Source of the DNA: CALZIK01 sp945787635 | Lineage (GTDB): Bacteria > Acidobacteriota > Thermoanaerobaculia > Multivoradales > JAHEKO01 | NCBI GenBank assembly: GCA_947259725.1 | Contig: CAMYNM010000007.1 | Location: forward strand, 62,001 to 126,000 | Direction of reading: 5' to 3' | Length of the DNA stretch: 64,000 nucleotides | The notes under the pieces: generated by a model | Database searches by the model: none | What the model was told of the DNA's origin: nothing | The model's input: only the letters and a program-made list of their open reading frames with translations | Shown here: positions 52,387 through 62,171 of the stretch, piece by piece | Position numbering within the stretch: the stretch's first letter is position 1 | Layout: every line of letters starts with the position of its first letter | Position numbers and translations under genes: made by a program

Positions 52387-53853
52387 CTACTTCCTGATCG
52401 AGCTGGCGAGCTCTGCGACGAACGCCATCAGGACGGTATCGGGAGACGACGAGCCGCCCTTGAGGAGCTCTTCGGTTTGGAGAACCCGACCGGGCAACGC
52501 GGCCAACCGTTGGCTCGGCACCCGACTGGCCGCGAGATACGCGCGATGCAGCCGGTACGGATGCAGGGAAGCCACCGGGTTCACACCGCCCGACGGTAGG
52601 GCGGCCTGCAGCTTCGGGGCTATGCGAGCCTTGAAGGTCCGATAGTTCGACTCCCCAGGCGTGACCAACCGAGCGGACAGCGCTCCCGAGATCGCCGTCA
52701 GCTGCCGGCAGAAGCCCGAAAGAAGCGACCAGAAGGAGAGCCGAGCCGCCATCGGGTCCGAAGCAGCCGAGAGGTAGCGGTCGAGCTGGCCCACAGCCTG
52801 ACCGGCTCCCCGCGCGCCACCGGAGCCGATCGCATCCAGGATCGACCACACGTCCTGCTCACCCCGATCGGCGATCGTAGCGACCACCAGGTCCGTCGTG
52901 ATGCTCCGTTCTCCGGCAAGGCTCGCGAGCTTGCGGTACTCGGCGCCGAATCGCGCGCTGCTGTCGGCATCCGCAGTCTCGCCGGCGCGAGCGAACGCCG
53001 ACTTGTGTCTTAGGGTGCGCTTGGCGAGCTCCTCGACCGCGCCCGCTTCGATGCCGACCCCGGTCTCTCGCTCGAGCTCGGCGACCAGAGGTTGAAGCCC
53101 GTCCCAACCCTTTCGGCCCGCCGTCACCTGCGACAGTCGAACAAAGGCCTTGCGCTCGGCGAGCGCGGTGACCAGCGGGTGATCGGACGCGACAGAGCTT
53201 TCGACCAGTAGCAGAAAGTGGCCGTCCGGCAGACCTCGGCCCAGGAGATCGCCCAGGCCGGCCAGGGCGTCCTCCGACGCACCCTGGATTTCCGCCGCCC
53301 GGCCCGCGGCAACCAGGGAAGCCAGTTGCCCGCGGAGCGCCTCCACCTCTTTTTTGGCGCGACCCCGGCGCCGGTTTCGTTTGAGAGCCGGACCGCCGGC
53401 GAGCGCCCATCCGGGAAGGCTCGACACTACCGCTTCGATCGAACCCTGGTACGGATCGATCTGAAACAGCCGCAGGGCCTGGAAGAGCCGTCTCGCCGCT
53501 CGGCGCTCACCGCCGCTCAAGTCGGCCTCCGGTCTCCCTGACGCCAACGGCAGGACTTTGGCCGCATCATCGACCAACGCGGCCGCCGCGGTACGATCCG
53601 CCAGGAGCGCGGTATCGACGGCGACAATCACCTTTCCCGCCGAAAACAGGGAAAACGTCTGAAGATCGGCCAGGAGCGCACCAACGTCATCGGGTCGCTT
53701 GCGCACTTCGATCGTGGCTCCGGTGATCTCGGCCAATCGCTCGGCGAGCCTAATCCCTGCGGGCTCGGCCACCAAGCGGTCGCCGCCGACCAGATAGAGC
53801 GGACTCGTTTGACCGCTGCCGATCGCTTCGATCAGGGACTCGACGTCAGGCAT
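52387..53853 (-). CDS. holA: DNA polymerase III delta subunit-like protein
   Basis: The 488-residue protein resembles HolA: N-terminal SPLYLVGGDRLVAEPAGIRLAERL, VIVAVDTALL, and a long helical C-terminus with LPGRVLQTEELLKGGSSSPDTVLMAFVAELA. The usual length is about 340; an insertion of roughly 150 residues (about 110-260, including Arg/Lys-rich KRNRRRGRAKKEVEAL) explains the difference. It loads the sliding clamp in the gamma complex. The ATG follows the LapAB-like stop by nine bases. Confidence 0.65.
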   Translation of the reverse strand: MPDVESLIEAIGSGQTSPLYLVGGDRLVAEPAGIRLAERLAEITGATIEVRKRPDDVGALLADLQTFSLFSAGKVIVAVDTALLADRTAAAALVDDAAKVLPLASGRPEADLSGGERRAARRLFQALRLFQIDPYQGSIEAVVSSLPGWALAGGPALKRNRRRGRAKKEVEALRGQLASLVAAGRAAEIQGASEDALAGLGDLLGRGLPDGHFLLLVESSVASDHPLVTALAERKAFVRLSQVTAGRKGWDGLQPLVAELERETGVGIEAGAVEELAKRTLRHKSAFARAGETADADSSARFGAEYRKLASLAGERSITTDLVVATIADRGEQDVWSILDAIGSGGARGAGQAVGQLDRYLSAASDPMAARLSFWSLLSGFCRQLTAISGALSARLVTPGESNYRTFKARIAPKLQAALPSGGVNPVASLHPYRLHRAYLAASRVPSQRLAALPGRVLQTEELLKGGSSSPDTVLMAFVAELASSIRK

Positions 53854-53862
53854 GGCGATCCG

Positions 53863-55269
53863 TCACGACCCGTTGGGCTGCCAGTGGCGATCGTAGACGA
53901 CCTGCGCCGGAGCCAGCCGGACTCCGAGCTCGTCAGCCGAGAACGTCTCTTCGGCGAAGTCCAGCTCGACCGAATTCCACGAGCCGCAGGCTTCGCAGCG
54001 GTCGCTCCAGTCGCCGGTATGGTGGCTGCATGCCCGGCACACGAACTCGCCGGCCGCGTTTCCAGACTTCTGGATGCACTCCCGATACGACACCATGGCC
54101 AGTTGGGTATCACCTCTTCGCTGCCTCACCCTGCCCAGCAAGTAGTGAAACGAAGGCGAGCCCTCGAGGGCGTCGGACAAGCCTTCCAGAACCTTCTGCG
54201 CTTCGTCGTGCATCTCTAGCCGGTAGTACAGCCTGCCGAGAAAAAATCGCGGCAGCAGGTCGCTCTCGCCGACATCCCGCAGCGCGTGCAGCGTCGAGAT
54301 GGCCTCCAGTGGCTGCTCACCCTCGATGAAGTGATCTTCGATGCGCAGCAAGAAGACCGGACTCCCGGTGATCTCGAATCCGCGCCGCCACACCGACACG
54401 GCGGCATCGGGCTCCTCGCGCACCCGCTCCACTTCACCTTTGAGAATCAGCGCGGGCACGAACCGCGGCTCTTGGGCGAGAATCGTGTCCAAGAGTTCTT
54501 GCGCCTCTTCGGTGCGCTCCTCCTCGAGCAGAGTGATCGCCTGCTGGTAGGTGAGGCCGATTCGCACGGCGGCCTCCTTCTCTCCCTCGGACGCGTCACC
54601 GGAATCACCGACCAAAGCCTCGATCTTCTCTTGTGTCCGCATGGCCTCTCGCCAGTCGAAAAGGCTCAAGAACTCATTGCGTTTCCGGCGCAGGCAGCGC
54701 AGGCCCTGGCCGGGAAAGTCACGCAAAATCCGTTCTCGAATCTGGTCGGCGACTTCGGTCTCGCCTCGCGCGCTGTAGTCGTCGGCGAGCTCATAGAGCA
54801 GAGCCACGCTGCGGGGGTAGAGGACCGATGCGCGGCGGTGCACCTCCAGGGCCTCGTCAGCCCGCCCCTGGCTGCGCAGAACCTCGCCGTAGTGAAGCAG
54901 CACCGAGAAGTCCTCGGGGCGCTCGCCAAGCAGACCCTCGAGCTCGGCGGAGGCCTTTCCCCAGAGCCCATCGCTCTGATAGTCGATCGCCCGCCGAAAG
55001 CTGTGCTCCATGCTTTTCGCCTCCCGCTCGATCCGGCGGGCGCGCCGGCCGGCAAGGTCCTTGCGCAGAGTCTGAGTCAGCAGGGCCGCCACCGTGGGTA
55101 GAAAGCCGACCAGGAAGGCAATCAGAAGCGCGGTGGCCAACGACACCGAAGCCGTCGGCGTGACCGCGAACCGGTCCGCGAGCAGGTCGGTGTTGAGATT
55201 GGAGATGTAGGAGACGGCGAGGGCGGCAACGACGGCGAGAAGGACTCCGAGAAATGTGCGAAATCGCAT
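53863..55269 (-). CDS. LapA-LapB-like fusion: membrane TPR protein with rubredoxin-like end
   Basis: The 468-residue protein has two N-terminal membrane helices (about 3-25, and 45-65) like LapA, then tetratricopeptide-like repeats (about 85-400), and a C-terminal Cys4 element CRACSHHTGDWSDRCEACGSW (about 415-440) as in LapB (YciM). LapA and LapB control lipopolysaccharide synthesis in Gram-negatives and are separate proteins in E. coli; here they form one chain. Confidence 0.7.
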   Translation of the reverse strand: MRFRTFLGVLLAVVAALAVSYISNLNTDLLADRFAVTPTASVSLATALLIAFLVGFLPTVAALLTQTLRKDLAGRRARRIEREAKSMEHSFRRAIDYQSDGLWGKASAELEGLLGERPEDFSVLLHYGEVLRSQGRADEALEVHRRASVLYPRSVALLYELADDYSARGETEVADQIRERILRDFPGQGLRCLRRKRNEFLSLFDWREAMRTQEKIEALVGDSGDASEGEKEAAVRIGLTYQQAITLLEEERTEEAQELLDTILAQEPRFVPALILKGEVERVREEPDAAVSVWRRGFEITGSPVFLLRIEDHFIEGEQPLEAISTLHALRDVGESDLLPRFFLGRLYYRLEMHDEAQKVLEGLSDALEGSPSFHYLLGRVRQRRGDTQLAMVSYRECIQKSGNAAGEFVCRACSHHTGDWSDRCEACGSWNSVELDFAEETFSADELGVRLAPAQVVYDRHWQPNGS

Positions 55270-55287
55270 CTCCGGCTGCCTGGCGGT

Positions 55288-55689
55288 CTAGCTCTCCGGC
55301 AAGAGCCCCTGTTCGGCCTGCTCCTGACAGTCGATACAGTATCGCGCCCACGGAACCGCCTGCAAGCGCCTCGCGGGAATCTTGTCGTCACAATGGTCGC
55401 AGCTGCCGAAGCCTCCCTGCTCGAGACGCTCGAGAGCCTGCTCGACCTCGAGCAGAGCGTCCCGTTCGCTTCCCGAGAGCGACAGCATGAATTCTCGGTT
55501 GTAGGCGTCGTTGGCCCGATCGACGAGGTCCTCGGCGCCCGCATCGCTCAGCCCCTGGCCGACCCGCAGGTCGTGCTCGTAGAGCGCCATGATCTCTTCA
55601 CGCTTCGTCTTCAACCGCTTCCGGATCATCTCCGCCTGCCGGCTCGTCACGGCCGTTAGCTTCTTCTTCGTCTTGACAGCTCTTCCCAC
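55288..55689 (-). CDS. DksA/TraR-family zinc-finger protein
   Basis: A 133-residue protein with a helical coiled hairpin (about 15-85: EMIRKRLKTKREEIMALYEHDL, then SERDALLEVEQALERLE) and a Cys4 zinc finger CDHCDDKIPARRLQAVPWARYCIDC. GTG start at 55689 with GGAGGAG eight bases upstream. Such proteins bind RNA polymerase in the secondary channel or act as general regulators; the tip Asp pair of DksA is replaced (DLVDRAND). Confidence 0.87.
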   Translation of the reverse strand: MGRAVKTKKKLTAVTSRQAEMIRKRLKTKREEIMALYEHDLRVGQGLSDAGAEDLVDRANDAYNREFMLSLSGSERDALLEVEQALERLEQGGFGSCDHCDDKIPARRLQAVPWARYCIDCQEQAEQGLLPES

Positions 55690-55743
55690 GCGTTTCTCCT
55701 CCTGGTTCGGCGACCATGGCCAACTATTCCCGGTCGTCGACCC

Positions 55744-56232
55744 TTACAACGGCTCGCGATGGTACTTCATTCCTCCCAAAATGGATAGGCTGCGGTAGAT
55801 CTGCTCGTGGAGCACTACTCTTGCGAGCTCGTGGGGGAGAGTGCCCAGGCCGAAAGAGACCCTTTCGTGGGCCATTTCGGTAATCTTACGGGCCAGGCCA
55901 AGATCCGAGCCGACGACGAAAACCAGCGGCCGTCGTGCTCCCTCCAGGCGCCTGCCGAGCCACGCCGCGAGTTGCTTGGAGGTGCGCTGCTCTCCCTGGG
56001 AATCGAGGGTAGCGACGTAGCCGCGGTCCGGCAGCGCCGCCAGAATCGCCCTGCCTTCGGCCTCCAACCGCGGCTTGCCGTCACCTCCTCCCGGGACTCT
56101 GACCACCAACTCTTCGAGGCCAGCCATGGGACGGATCCGCCGCGCATACCTCTCGCACAGCTCGGACCAGCCGTCACGACGGTGCCTACCCGCCCAGATC
56201 ACCAGGATGTCGGTTCTGGTCTTGTGTTTCAT
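55744..56232 (-). CDS. rlmH: 23S rRNA (pseudouridine1915-N3)-methyltransferase RlmH
   Basis: A 162-residue SPOUT protein. The C-terminal knot has VFVVGSDLGLARKITEMAHERVSFGLGTLPHELARVVLHEQIYRSLSILGGMKYHREPL, which contains the RlmH-specific LGTLPHELARVVLxEQIYR and the terminal YH. The start at 56232 is an ATG. Function in ribosome modification is firm from the family. Confidence 0.95.
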   Translation of the reverse strand: MKHKTRTDILVIWAGRHRRDGWSELCERYARRIRPMAGLEELVVRVPGGGDGKPRLEAEGRAILAALPDRGYVATLDSQGEQRTSKQLAAWLGRRLEGARRPLVFVVGSDLGLARKITEMAHERVSFGLGTLPHELARVVLHEQIYRSLSILGGMKYHREPL

Positions 56233-56331
56233 TGGAGAGAAAGGTCGGCTCGGTTGTTACCTACTGTAACATCGCGCCGTCGCAAGGAAGTTCCAACCGG
56301 CCACCTGCACCGCTGCTATCATCGCCCACCC

Positions 56332-57339
56332 ATGGTCGCTCGAAGCCGCTCCGAGGAGCACCGCCGCAAACGGCGCAGCGGCCTGCTGCGAGCCCTGCTG
56401 CTCGGGGGCGTCGCGGTCGGCTTGCCGGCTGCCGCCAACGCCATCATCGCGAGGCGCAACCAGCGTCTCGAAACCGGCGGCTGGGGCCGAGGCCAACGAT
56501 ATGCGTGGAGATCCGGCGAGGTGGCGTTTCGCCGAATGGGCAGCGGACCCGCCCTGGTGTGTTTGCACTCTTTCGGTCCGGGTCACGACGCGCGCGAGTG
56601 GCAGGAGCTGGCCGAGAGGCTCGCGACCCGGTTCGAGGTGTTCGCCCCGGATTTTCTCGGGTGGGGAGGCTCGGAGAAGCCGGCGATCGCTTACGACGGC
56701 GAGCTTTACATCGAGTTGCTCGCCGACTTTCTCGATGACGTGGTCGGCGCCCAGGCCACCGTGCTGGCCGCGGGCCTGCCCGCCGCCTATGCGGCCCAGG
56801 TCGCCGTCGATCGGCCCGAGGCCGTCGGCGCGCTGGCGCTCATAGTCCCGTCGGGCATCGCGGTCAGCGGCGAGGAGCCCGACGTCAAGGACGCTTTCGT
56901 CAACCGGATGCTGCGGCTCCCGATCGTGGGCACCTCTGCGCTCAACCTCTACACCAGCCGTAAGGCCATTTCCAGCTATCTCAGGAGGGAAGCCTTCGCG
57001 ACGGCGGATCGCGTGGATGGGGCTCGGGTGGAGCATCACTACTTGTCGAGCCATCAGCCGGGATCGCACTTCGCCCTCGCCGCATTTCTGAGCGGATACC
57101 TCAATCATCGGATCGACGAGACGCTGTCGCGGCTGGAGGTACCGACTTGGATCGCCTGGGGTCGCCAGGCGGCGACGCCGCTCGAGATCGCCGACCTCTG
57201 GCTTGCGCGCATTCCCCAAGCGGAGCTGGAGGTTTTCGAAGGGGCGGGCAGCCTGCCTCACGCCGAGATCCCCGCCAGGCTCGAAAGACCGCTCGAGAGC
57301 TTCCTCACTCGCCAGGCCTCGCACGCCAACTCGGTGTGA
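56332..57339 (+). CDS. Alpha/beta hydrolase-fold protein without the nucleophile
   Basis: The 335-residue protein has an N-terminal hydrophobic anchor (about 18-40), the oxyanion-region LVCLHSFGPGHDAREWQELAE, and the lid-core sequence APDFLGWGGSEKPAIAY. At the nucleophile elbow, where G-x-S-x-G is expected, it has VLAAGLPAAYAA (Gly148), and the His is in GSLPHAEIP. Without the Ser it is probably not a hydrolase; it may act as a binding or regulatory protein. Confidence 0.75.
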   Translation: MVARSRSEEHRRKRRSGLLRALLLGGVAVGLPAAANAIIARRNQRLETGGWGRGQRYAWRSGEVAFRRMGSGPALVCLHSFGPGHDAREWQELAERLATRFEVFAPDFLGWGGSEKPAIAYDGELYIELLADFLDDVVGAQATVLAAGLPAAYAAQVAVDRPEAVGALALIVPSGIAVSGEEPDVKDAFVNRMLRLPIVGTSALNLYTSRKAISSYLRREAFATADRVDGARVEHHYLSSHQPGSHFALAAFLSGYLNHRIDETLSRLEVPTWIAWGRQAATPLEIADLWLARIPQAELEVFEGAGSLPHAEIPARLERPLESFLTRQASHANSV

Positions 57340-57398
57340 TCCGCTCCCGATCCAATCAAGCGATCGCGAGTAAGATACCGCGACCTCGAAGGAACCCC

Positions 57399-60300
57399 AT
57401 GGCCGATTCTTTCCCAGCTTTGCCTACCGGCTACCCGTTTCCGGCTCTCGAGCTGGAGGTGCTGGAGGAGTGGGAGAGAGAGGAGGTCTTTCACCAGACG
57501 TTGGCCAAGACCGCTGAACGCGAGCCCTTCATTTTCTATGAAGGTCCGCCGACGGCGAACAACAAACCCCACATCGGCCATGTCTTGACTCGAGTCGTCA
57601 AGGACCTCTTTCCAAGATACAAGACCATGCGTGGTTTCAGCGTTCCGCGCAAAGCGGGCTGGGACACTCACGGCCTGCCGGTCGAGATCGAGGTCGAGAA
57701 GAGCCTGGGATTCAGCGGCAAACAGGACATCGAGGCGTACGGAGTCGAGCGCTTCAACCGCGCCTGTCTCGAGAGCGTTCACACCTACGAGCGCCAGTGG
57801 CGGGAAATGACCCGGCGGGTCGGGTTCTGGGTGGATCTCGAGGAAGCCTATTTCACCTACTCCAACCGATACGTCGAATCCGTCTGGTGGGCCCTGGCGA
57901 CGCTCCACGACAAGGGGCTGCTCGAACAAGGCTACAAGATCCAACCGTACTGCGCCCGTTGCGGAACGACGCTGTCGAGCCACGAAGTCGCGCAGAACTA
58001 CCAGGACGTCGATGACCCTTCCGTGTGGGTGCGGTTTCCGGTTCGAGCCGGCCAGTACCTCTCGAGCGAAGCAGGCGCAACCTGGCGCATTCCGGAAGGC
58101 ACGAGCCTGGTCGCCTGGACGACGACGCCTTGGACACTTCTCGGCCACACCGGACTGGCGGTTGGCGCCGACCTCGTTTATAGGGTGGTGGCGGATCCCG
58201 GCGACCCGGAACGGTCTCTGATCTTCGGCACCGGGCTCGAGAGCGCAGTCCCGTTCGACCTGAAGCGGGAAGGCAAGCAGGAACGAATCGACCTTCGCGA
58301 TCTTCCCGCGTTGGCCGAGTTTCGAGGATCCGCGCTTCACGGGTTGCGCTACGACCGGCCGTACCGCATCCCGATCGCTGATACCCAGGCCGCCTCTGCG
58401 TTCGACCCGGCGCCCTCCGACGACGACGGGTGGCGCGTTTTCACCGCCGACTACGTCACTGCGAGCGAGGGAACCGGACTCGTCCATACCGCCCCCGCTT
58501 TCGGCGAAGACGACTACAGGAGCGGACTCCGGCTCGGCCTTCCGCTGTTGAATACAGTTGACGCCCGCGGTCATATCGACGGCGACGGCACCGAGCCTTT
58601 CCGGGGTCTCTGGATCAAGGATGCCGACCCCAAGATCTCGCGGGAGCTCAAGGAGCGCGGGCTACTCCTCCATTCCGACCGTTACCGACACAACTACCCC
58701 TTTTGCTGGCGCTGCGATCAGCCACTGCTCTACTACGCCTCCCAGAGCTGGTTCGTTCGAACAACCAAGGGCGGCTACAAGTCGGCCTTGATCGAGAAGA
58801 ACCGGGCCGACATTGCCTGGTCTCCGGAGCACGTCGGCGAAGGTCGGTTCGGAAAATGGCTCGAGGGACTCGTCGACTGGGCGCTGTCGCGCAAGCGGTA
58901 TTGGGGAACGCCACTGCCGGTCTGGGAATGCGATCGATGCAATGCGATCGAGGTGATCGGCTCCTACCAATCGCTCTTCGCCGCGGCCGGACGCGAGCTT
59001 CCCGGGGATCCCTACGACCGCGAGCAGTTCGATCCTCACCGGCCGTTCGTGGATCGGGATTTCAACGGCTCCGCTTTCGTGTGGCCCTGCAGCCACTGCG
59101 AAGACGGCTCGATGGGCCGCGTCAGCGACGTGATCGACGCCTGGTTCGACTCCGGAGCCATGCCGTTCGCCCAGCACCATTTCATCGGAATCCCCACCGA
59201 GGAGTTCGACCCGGCGGCCGGAATCGGCTTCCCGGCGGACTTCATCTCCGAAGCGGTCGATCAGACCCGAGGCTGGTTCTACACACTCCATGTGCTCGGC
59301 GTTCTGCTCTTCGATCAGGTCGCCTACCGCAACTGCAAAGTGCTAGGGCACATCAACGACGAGACCGGGCGCAAGATGTCCAAGCGCCTGGGCAATGTCG
59401 TCGATCCCATCGAAGTCCTCTCGCAGACCGGAGCCGACGCGCTGCGCTGGTATTTCTACATCAACAACCCCGAGGTCAACTCGCGTTTCTCGGCAAAGCT
59501 GGTCCGAGAGAGCGCTCAGAAGTTCCTGATCCCGCTGTGGAACGCAGTTTCCTTCTTCACCATCTACGCCAACCTCGACGGCTGGAAGCCGCATTGTGCC
59601 GGCGACGCCGAGCCAACCGGCGAGCCGAGCCGCTTCGAAGATCGCCCGCCGTTGGATCGCTGGATCCTGCTGCGGCTCGAGCGCTTGACCGCCGCGGTCA
59701 CCGCCAGCCTCGAGTCCTACAGCATCCTGGATGCGGCCCGAGGGCTCGAGGGCTTCGTAGACGATCTGACCAACTGGTACATCCGCCGGAGCCGCGATCG
59801 CTTCTGGTCCCCCGCCGCCGAGGCCGGCGAGGAAAAGGACGGCGCCTACGAGACTCTGTATGAGGTGCTCTGCCGGATCACCCTGCTGATCGCACCGTTC
59901 ACTCCGTTCGTTGCCGAAGTCCTCCATCGCAACCTGGTCCGCAGCCAAGCACGCGACGCCGCAAAGAGTGTCCATCTGGCCGACTGGCCCTCGGTACGCC
60001 AAGACCGCGCGGACGCGGAGCTCGAATCGGCCATGGCGGCTATCCAGAAGATCGTGCGGCTGGGGCACGCGGCGCGCAACGACCACCAGCTCAAAACCCG
60101 CCAACCGCTGGCGTCGGTAACCGTGGTCACCGCGGACGACAGCACCCGAGGGCGAGTCGGGCCCTATCTCGAGATCCTGCGCCAGGAGCTCAACGTACGC
60201 GAAGTCCTCTGGGCCGAAGATCGCGCCGAGTACGTTCATCAGGAGGTCCGGCCGGACTTTCGCAAATGCGGACCGCGCTTCGGCAAGCAGATGAAAGCCC

Positions 60301-60776
60301 TTCAGAAAGCCCTGGCCGAGGCCGACGGCGACGTTCTGGCCGCCAACCTCCAGACCGAAGGCTCGATCCAGATCGAGCTCGGCGGAACCAGCGTTGCGCT
60401 CTCGGGCGACGACCTCGAGGTGCGCATGCTCGAGAAAGAGGGCATGGCAACGCAGGGCGACAGCGAGTTCCTGGTCGCCCTGGACTCCCGGCTCACCGAC
60501 GAGCTGATCGCCGAGGGCCGCGCCAGAGAGATCGTCAATCGCGTCCAGCAGCGACGCAAGGACCTCGACCTCGACTACGCGGATCGAATCCGTCTGACCT
60601 ACGCGGCCGATGAACCGCTCGCCGAGGTCATCGCCGCTCACCGAGACTGGATCGCCGGCGAGACCCTGGCCCTCGAGATCGAGACCTCCGCCGAGCGGGA
60701 CAACCTTCACTCACGCCCCATCGACGAACTGGAGTTCGCCTTCAAGATCGAAAAGCTGGGCGGGAAAGAGAACTAG
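57399..60776 (+). CDS. ileS: Isoleucyl-tRNA synthetase
   Basis: The 1125-residue enzyme has the PHIGHVLT (HIGH) and GRKMSKRLGN (KMSKS) motifs, an editing domain with TTPWTLLGHTGLAV, and SEAVDQTRGWFYTLHVLG. It charges isoleucine to tRNA. Start at the ATG at 57399, which begins MADSFPALP; the upstream open frame is Arg/Ser-rich and not part of the family. It is followed closely by the phosphomannomutase gene. Confidence 0.97.
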   Translation: MADSFPALPTGYPFPALELEVLEEWEREEVFHQTLAKTAEREPFIFYEGPPTANNKPHIGHVLTRVVKDLFPRYKTMRGFSVPRKAGWDTHGLPVEIEVEKSLGFSGKQDIEAYGVERFNRACLESVHTYERQWREMTRRVGFWVDLEEAYFTYSNRYVESVWWALATLHDKGLLEQGYKIQPYCARCGTTLSSHEVAQNYQDVDDPSVWVRFPVRAGQYLSSEAGATWRIPEGTSLVAWTTTPWTLLGHTGLAVGADLVYRVVADPGDPERSLIFGTGLESAVPFDLKREGKQERIDLRDLPALAEFRGSALHGLRYDRPYRIPIADTQAASAFDPAPSDDDGWRVFTADYVTASEGTGLVHTAPAFGEDDYRSGLRLGLPLLNTVDARGHIDGDGTEPFRGLWIKDADPKISRELKERGLLLHSDRYRHNYPFCWRCDQPLLYYASQSWFVRTTKGGYKSALIEKNRADIAWSPEHVGEGRFGKWLEGLVDWALSRKRYWGTPLPVWECDRCNAIEVIGSYQSLFAAAGRELPGDPYDREQFDPHRPFVDRDFNGSAFVWPCSHCEDGSMGRVSDVIDAWFDSGAMPFAQHHFIGIPTEEFDPAAGIGFPADFISEAVDQTRGWFYTLHVLGVLLFDQVAYRNCKVLGHINDETGRKMSKRLGNVVDPIEVLSQTGADALRWYFYINNPEVNSRFSAKLVRESAQKFLIPLWNAVSFFTIYANLDGWKPHCAGDAEPTGEPSRFEDRPPLDRWILLRLERLTAAVTASLESYSILDAARGLEGFVDDLTNWYIRRSRDRFWSPAAEAGEEKDGAYETLYEVLCRITLLIAPFTPFVAEVLHRNLVRSQARDAAKSVHLADWPSVRQDRADAELESAMAAIQKIVRLGHAARNDHQLKTRQPLASVTVVTADDSTRGRVGPYLEILRQELNVREVLWAEDRAEYVHQEVRPDFRKCGPRFGKQMKALQKALAEADGDVLAANLQTEGSIQIELGGTSVALSGDDLEVRMLEKEGMATQGDSEFLVALDSRLTDELIAEGRAREIVNRVQQRRKDLDLDYADRIRLTYAADEPLAEVIAAHRDWIAGETLALEIETSAERDNLHSRPIDELEFAFKIEKLGGKEN

Positions 60777-60789
60777 AGGAAACCACTAG

Positions 60790-62145
60790 ATGGCAGGAAT
60801 CTTCAAGGCCTACGATGTCCGCGGACTGTACCCCGGCCAACTGAACGAAGACATCGCGCGTGACGTCGGCCGCGCCTTCCGAGCCGCCCTGGAGCCGGCC
60901 GAGATCGAGCGCAGCGGCGCTGTAGTCGTGAGCCGAGACATGCGGCCCCACAGTAAACCCCTGCAGACGGCCCTGATCGAGGGGCTGGTGAGCTCGGGGC
61001 TCGACGTGGTCGACATCGGGCTCGCCACGACGCCGACCAACTACTTCGCGGTCGGGCACCTCGAGGCCGCCGGCGGAGTCCAGGTGACCGCGAGTCACAA
61101 CCCCGCCGAGTACAACGGGCTCAAGTTCAGCCGCCACGGCGCTCGCCCGGTCTCCGGAGACCACGGCATCCCGCTGCTCGAGCAGCTCGTCGCCAAGGGC
61201 GACTTCGAAGAGGCCGCGACCCCCGGTAGCGTTACCCACAGGAACCTCAACGAGGCCTACGGAAAGCACGTGCTCTCGTTTCTGCATCCCGCGACCGCGA
61301 CGCGGCCGCTGCGCGTCGTGGTGGACGCCGCCAACGGCATGGGCGCGACCTACCTCGGGTTTCTCGAGCAGCTCGGTATCGAGCTGATTCCACTCTATTT
61401 CGAGCTCGACGGCTCGTTCCCGAATCACGAGGCCAACCCTCTCAAGCTGGAAAACCTCCAAGACCTCTGCGAATTGGTCGTCCGAGAGAACGCCGACCTC
61501 GGGATCTCCTTCGACGGAGACGCGGACCGCGCAGCATTCGTGGATGAGAAGGGAAACTCCGTGGGTAGCGATCTTGCGACCGCGCTGATTGGCGGGGAGC
61601 TTCTCCAGCGCGAGCCGGGGAGCCACGTCGTCTACGACCTTCGATCGTCCCGCGCGGTCGCCGAGTACATCCGGGAGCAAGGTGGCATCCCGGTGCGCGA
61701 GCGCGTCGGCCACTCATTCATCAAGGCGACCCTTCGCGAAAAAGACGGTGTTTTCGGCGGCGAGCTCGCCGGCCATTACTACTTCAAAGACAACTACTAC
61801 GCCGACTGTGCTCTCATGGCGGTAGTCGAGATGTTGAACCTGCTCCGCGAACAGAAGGTCCCGATGTCGAAAGTGGTCGAGCCCCTTCTGCGCTACGCCA
61901 AGAGCCCAGAGATCAACTTCACGGTCGAAGACAAGGCAGGCAAGATGGCCGAGCTTGCGGACAGGTACTCCGACGGCGAGATCGACTACCTCGATGGCAT
62001 CACGGTGCAGTACCCGGATTGGTGGTTCAATGTCCGGCCGTCGAATACCGAACCGTACTTGAGGCTGGTTCTCGAGGCGGCCAACGACGCCGACCTGGAC
62101 CGCCGGCGCGCAGAGCTCGAGGATATGCTCGGAACGCCGGTCTAG
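60790..62145 (+). CDS. Phosphomannomutase / phosphoglucomutase
   Basis: A 451-residue alpha-D-phosphohexomutase with the phosphoserine loop TASHNPAEYNGLK, the metal-binding DGDADRAAFVDEKG and the sugar-binding GELAGHYYFKD, then RPSNTEPYLRLVLEA for the phosphate group. Whether it prefers mannose or glucose 1-phosphate cannot be told. It supplies sugar phosphates for glycan and envelope synthesis. AGAGGAAA precedes the ATG. Confidence 0.94.
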   Translation: MAGIFKAYDVRGLYPGQLNEDIARDVGRAFRAALEPAEIERSGAVVVSRDMRPHSKPLQTALIEGLVSSGLDVVDIGLATTPTNYFAVGHLEAAGGVQVTASHNPAEYNGLKFSRHGARPVSGDHGIPLLEQLVAKGDFEEAATPGSVTHRNLNEAYGKHVLSFLHPATATRPLRVVVDAANGMGATYLGFLEQLGIELIPLYFELDGSFPNHEANPLKLENLQDLCELVVRENADLGISFDGDADRAAFVDEKGNSVGSDLATALIGGELLQREPGSHVVYDLRSSRAVAEYIREQGGIPVRERVGHSFIKATLREKDGVFGGELAGHYYFKDNYYADCALMAVVEMLNLLREQKVPMSKVVEPLLRYAKSPEINFTVEDKAGKMAELADRYSDGEIDYLDGITVQYPDWWFNVRPSNTEPYLRLVLEAANDADLDRRRAELEDMLGTPV

Positions 62146-62171
62146 GCCTGGTGCCCGCCGGCTACCGCTGG

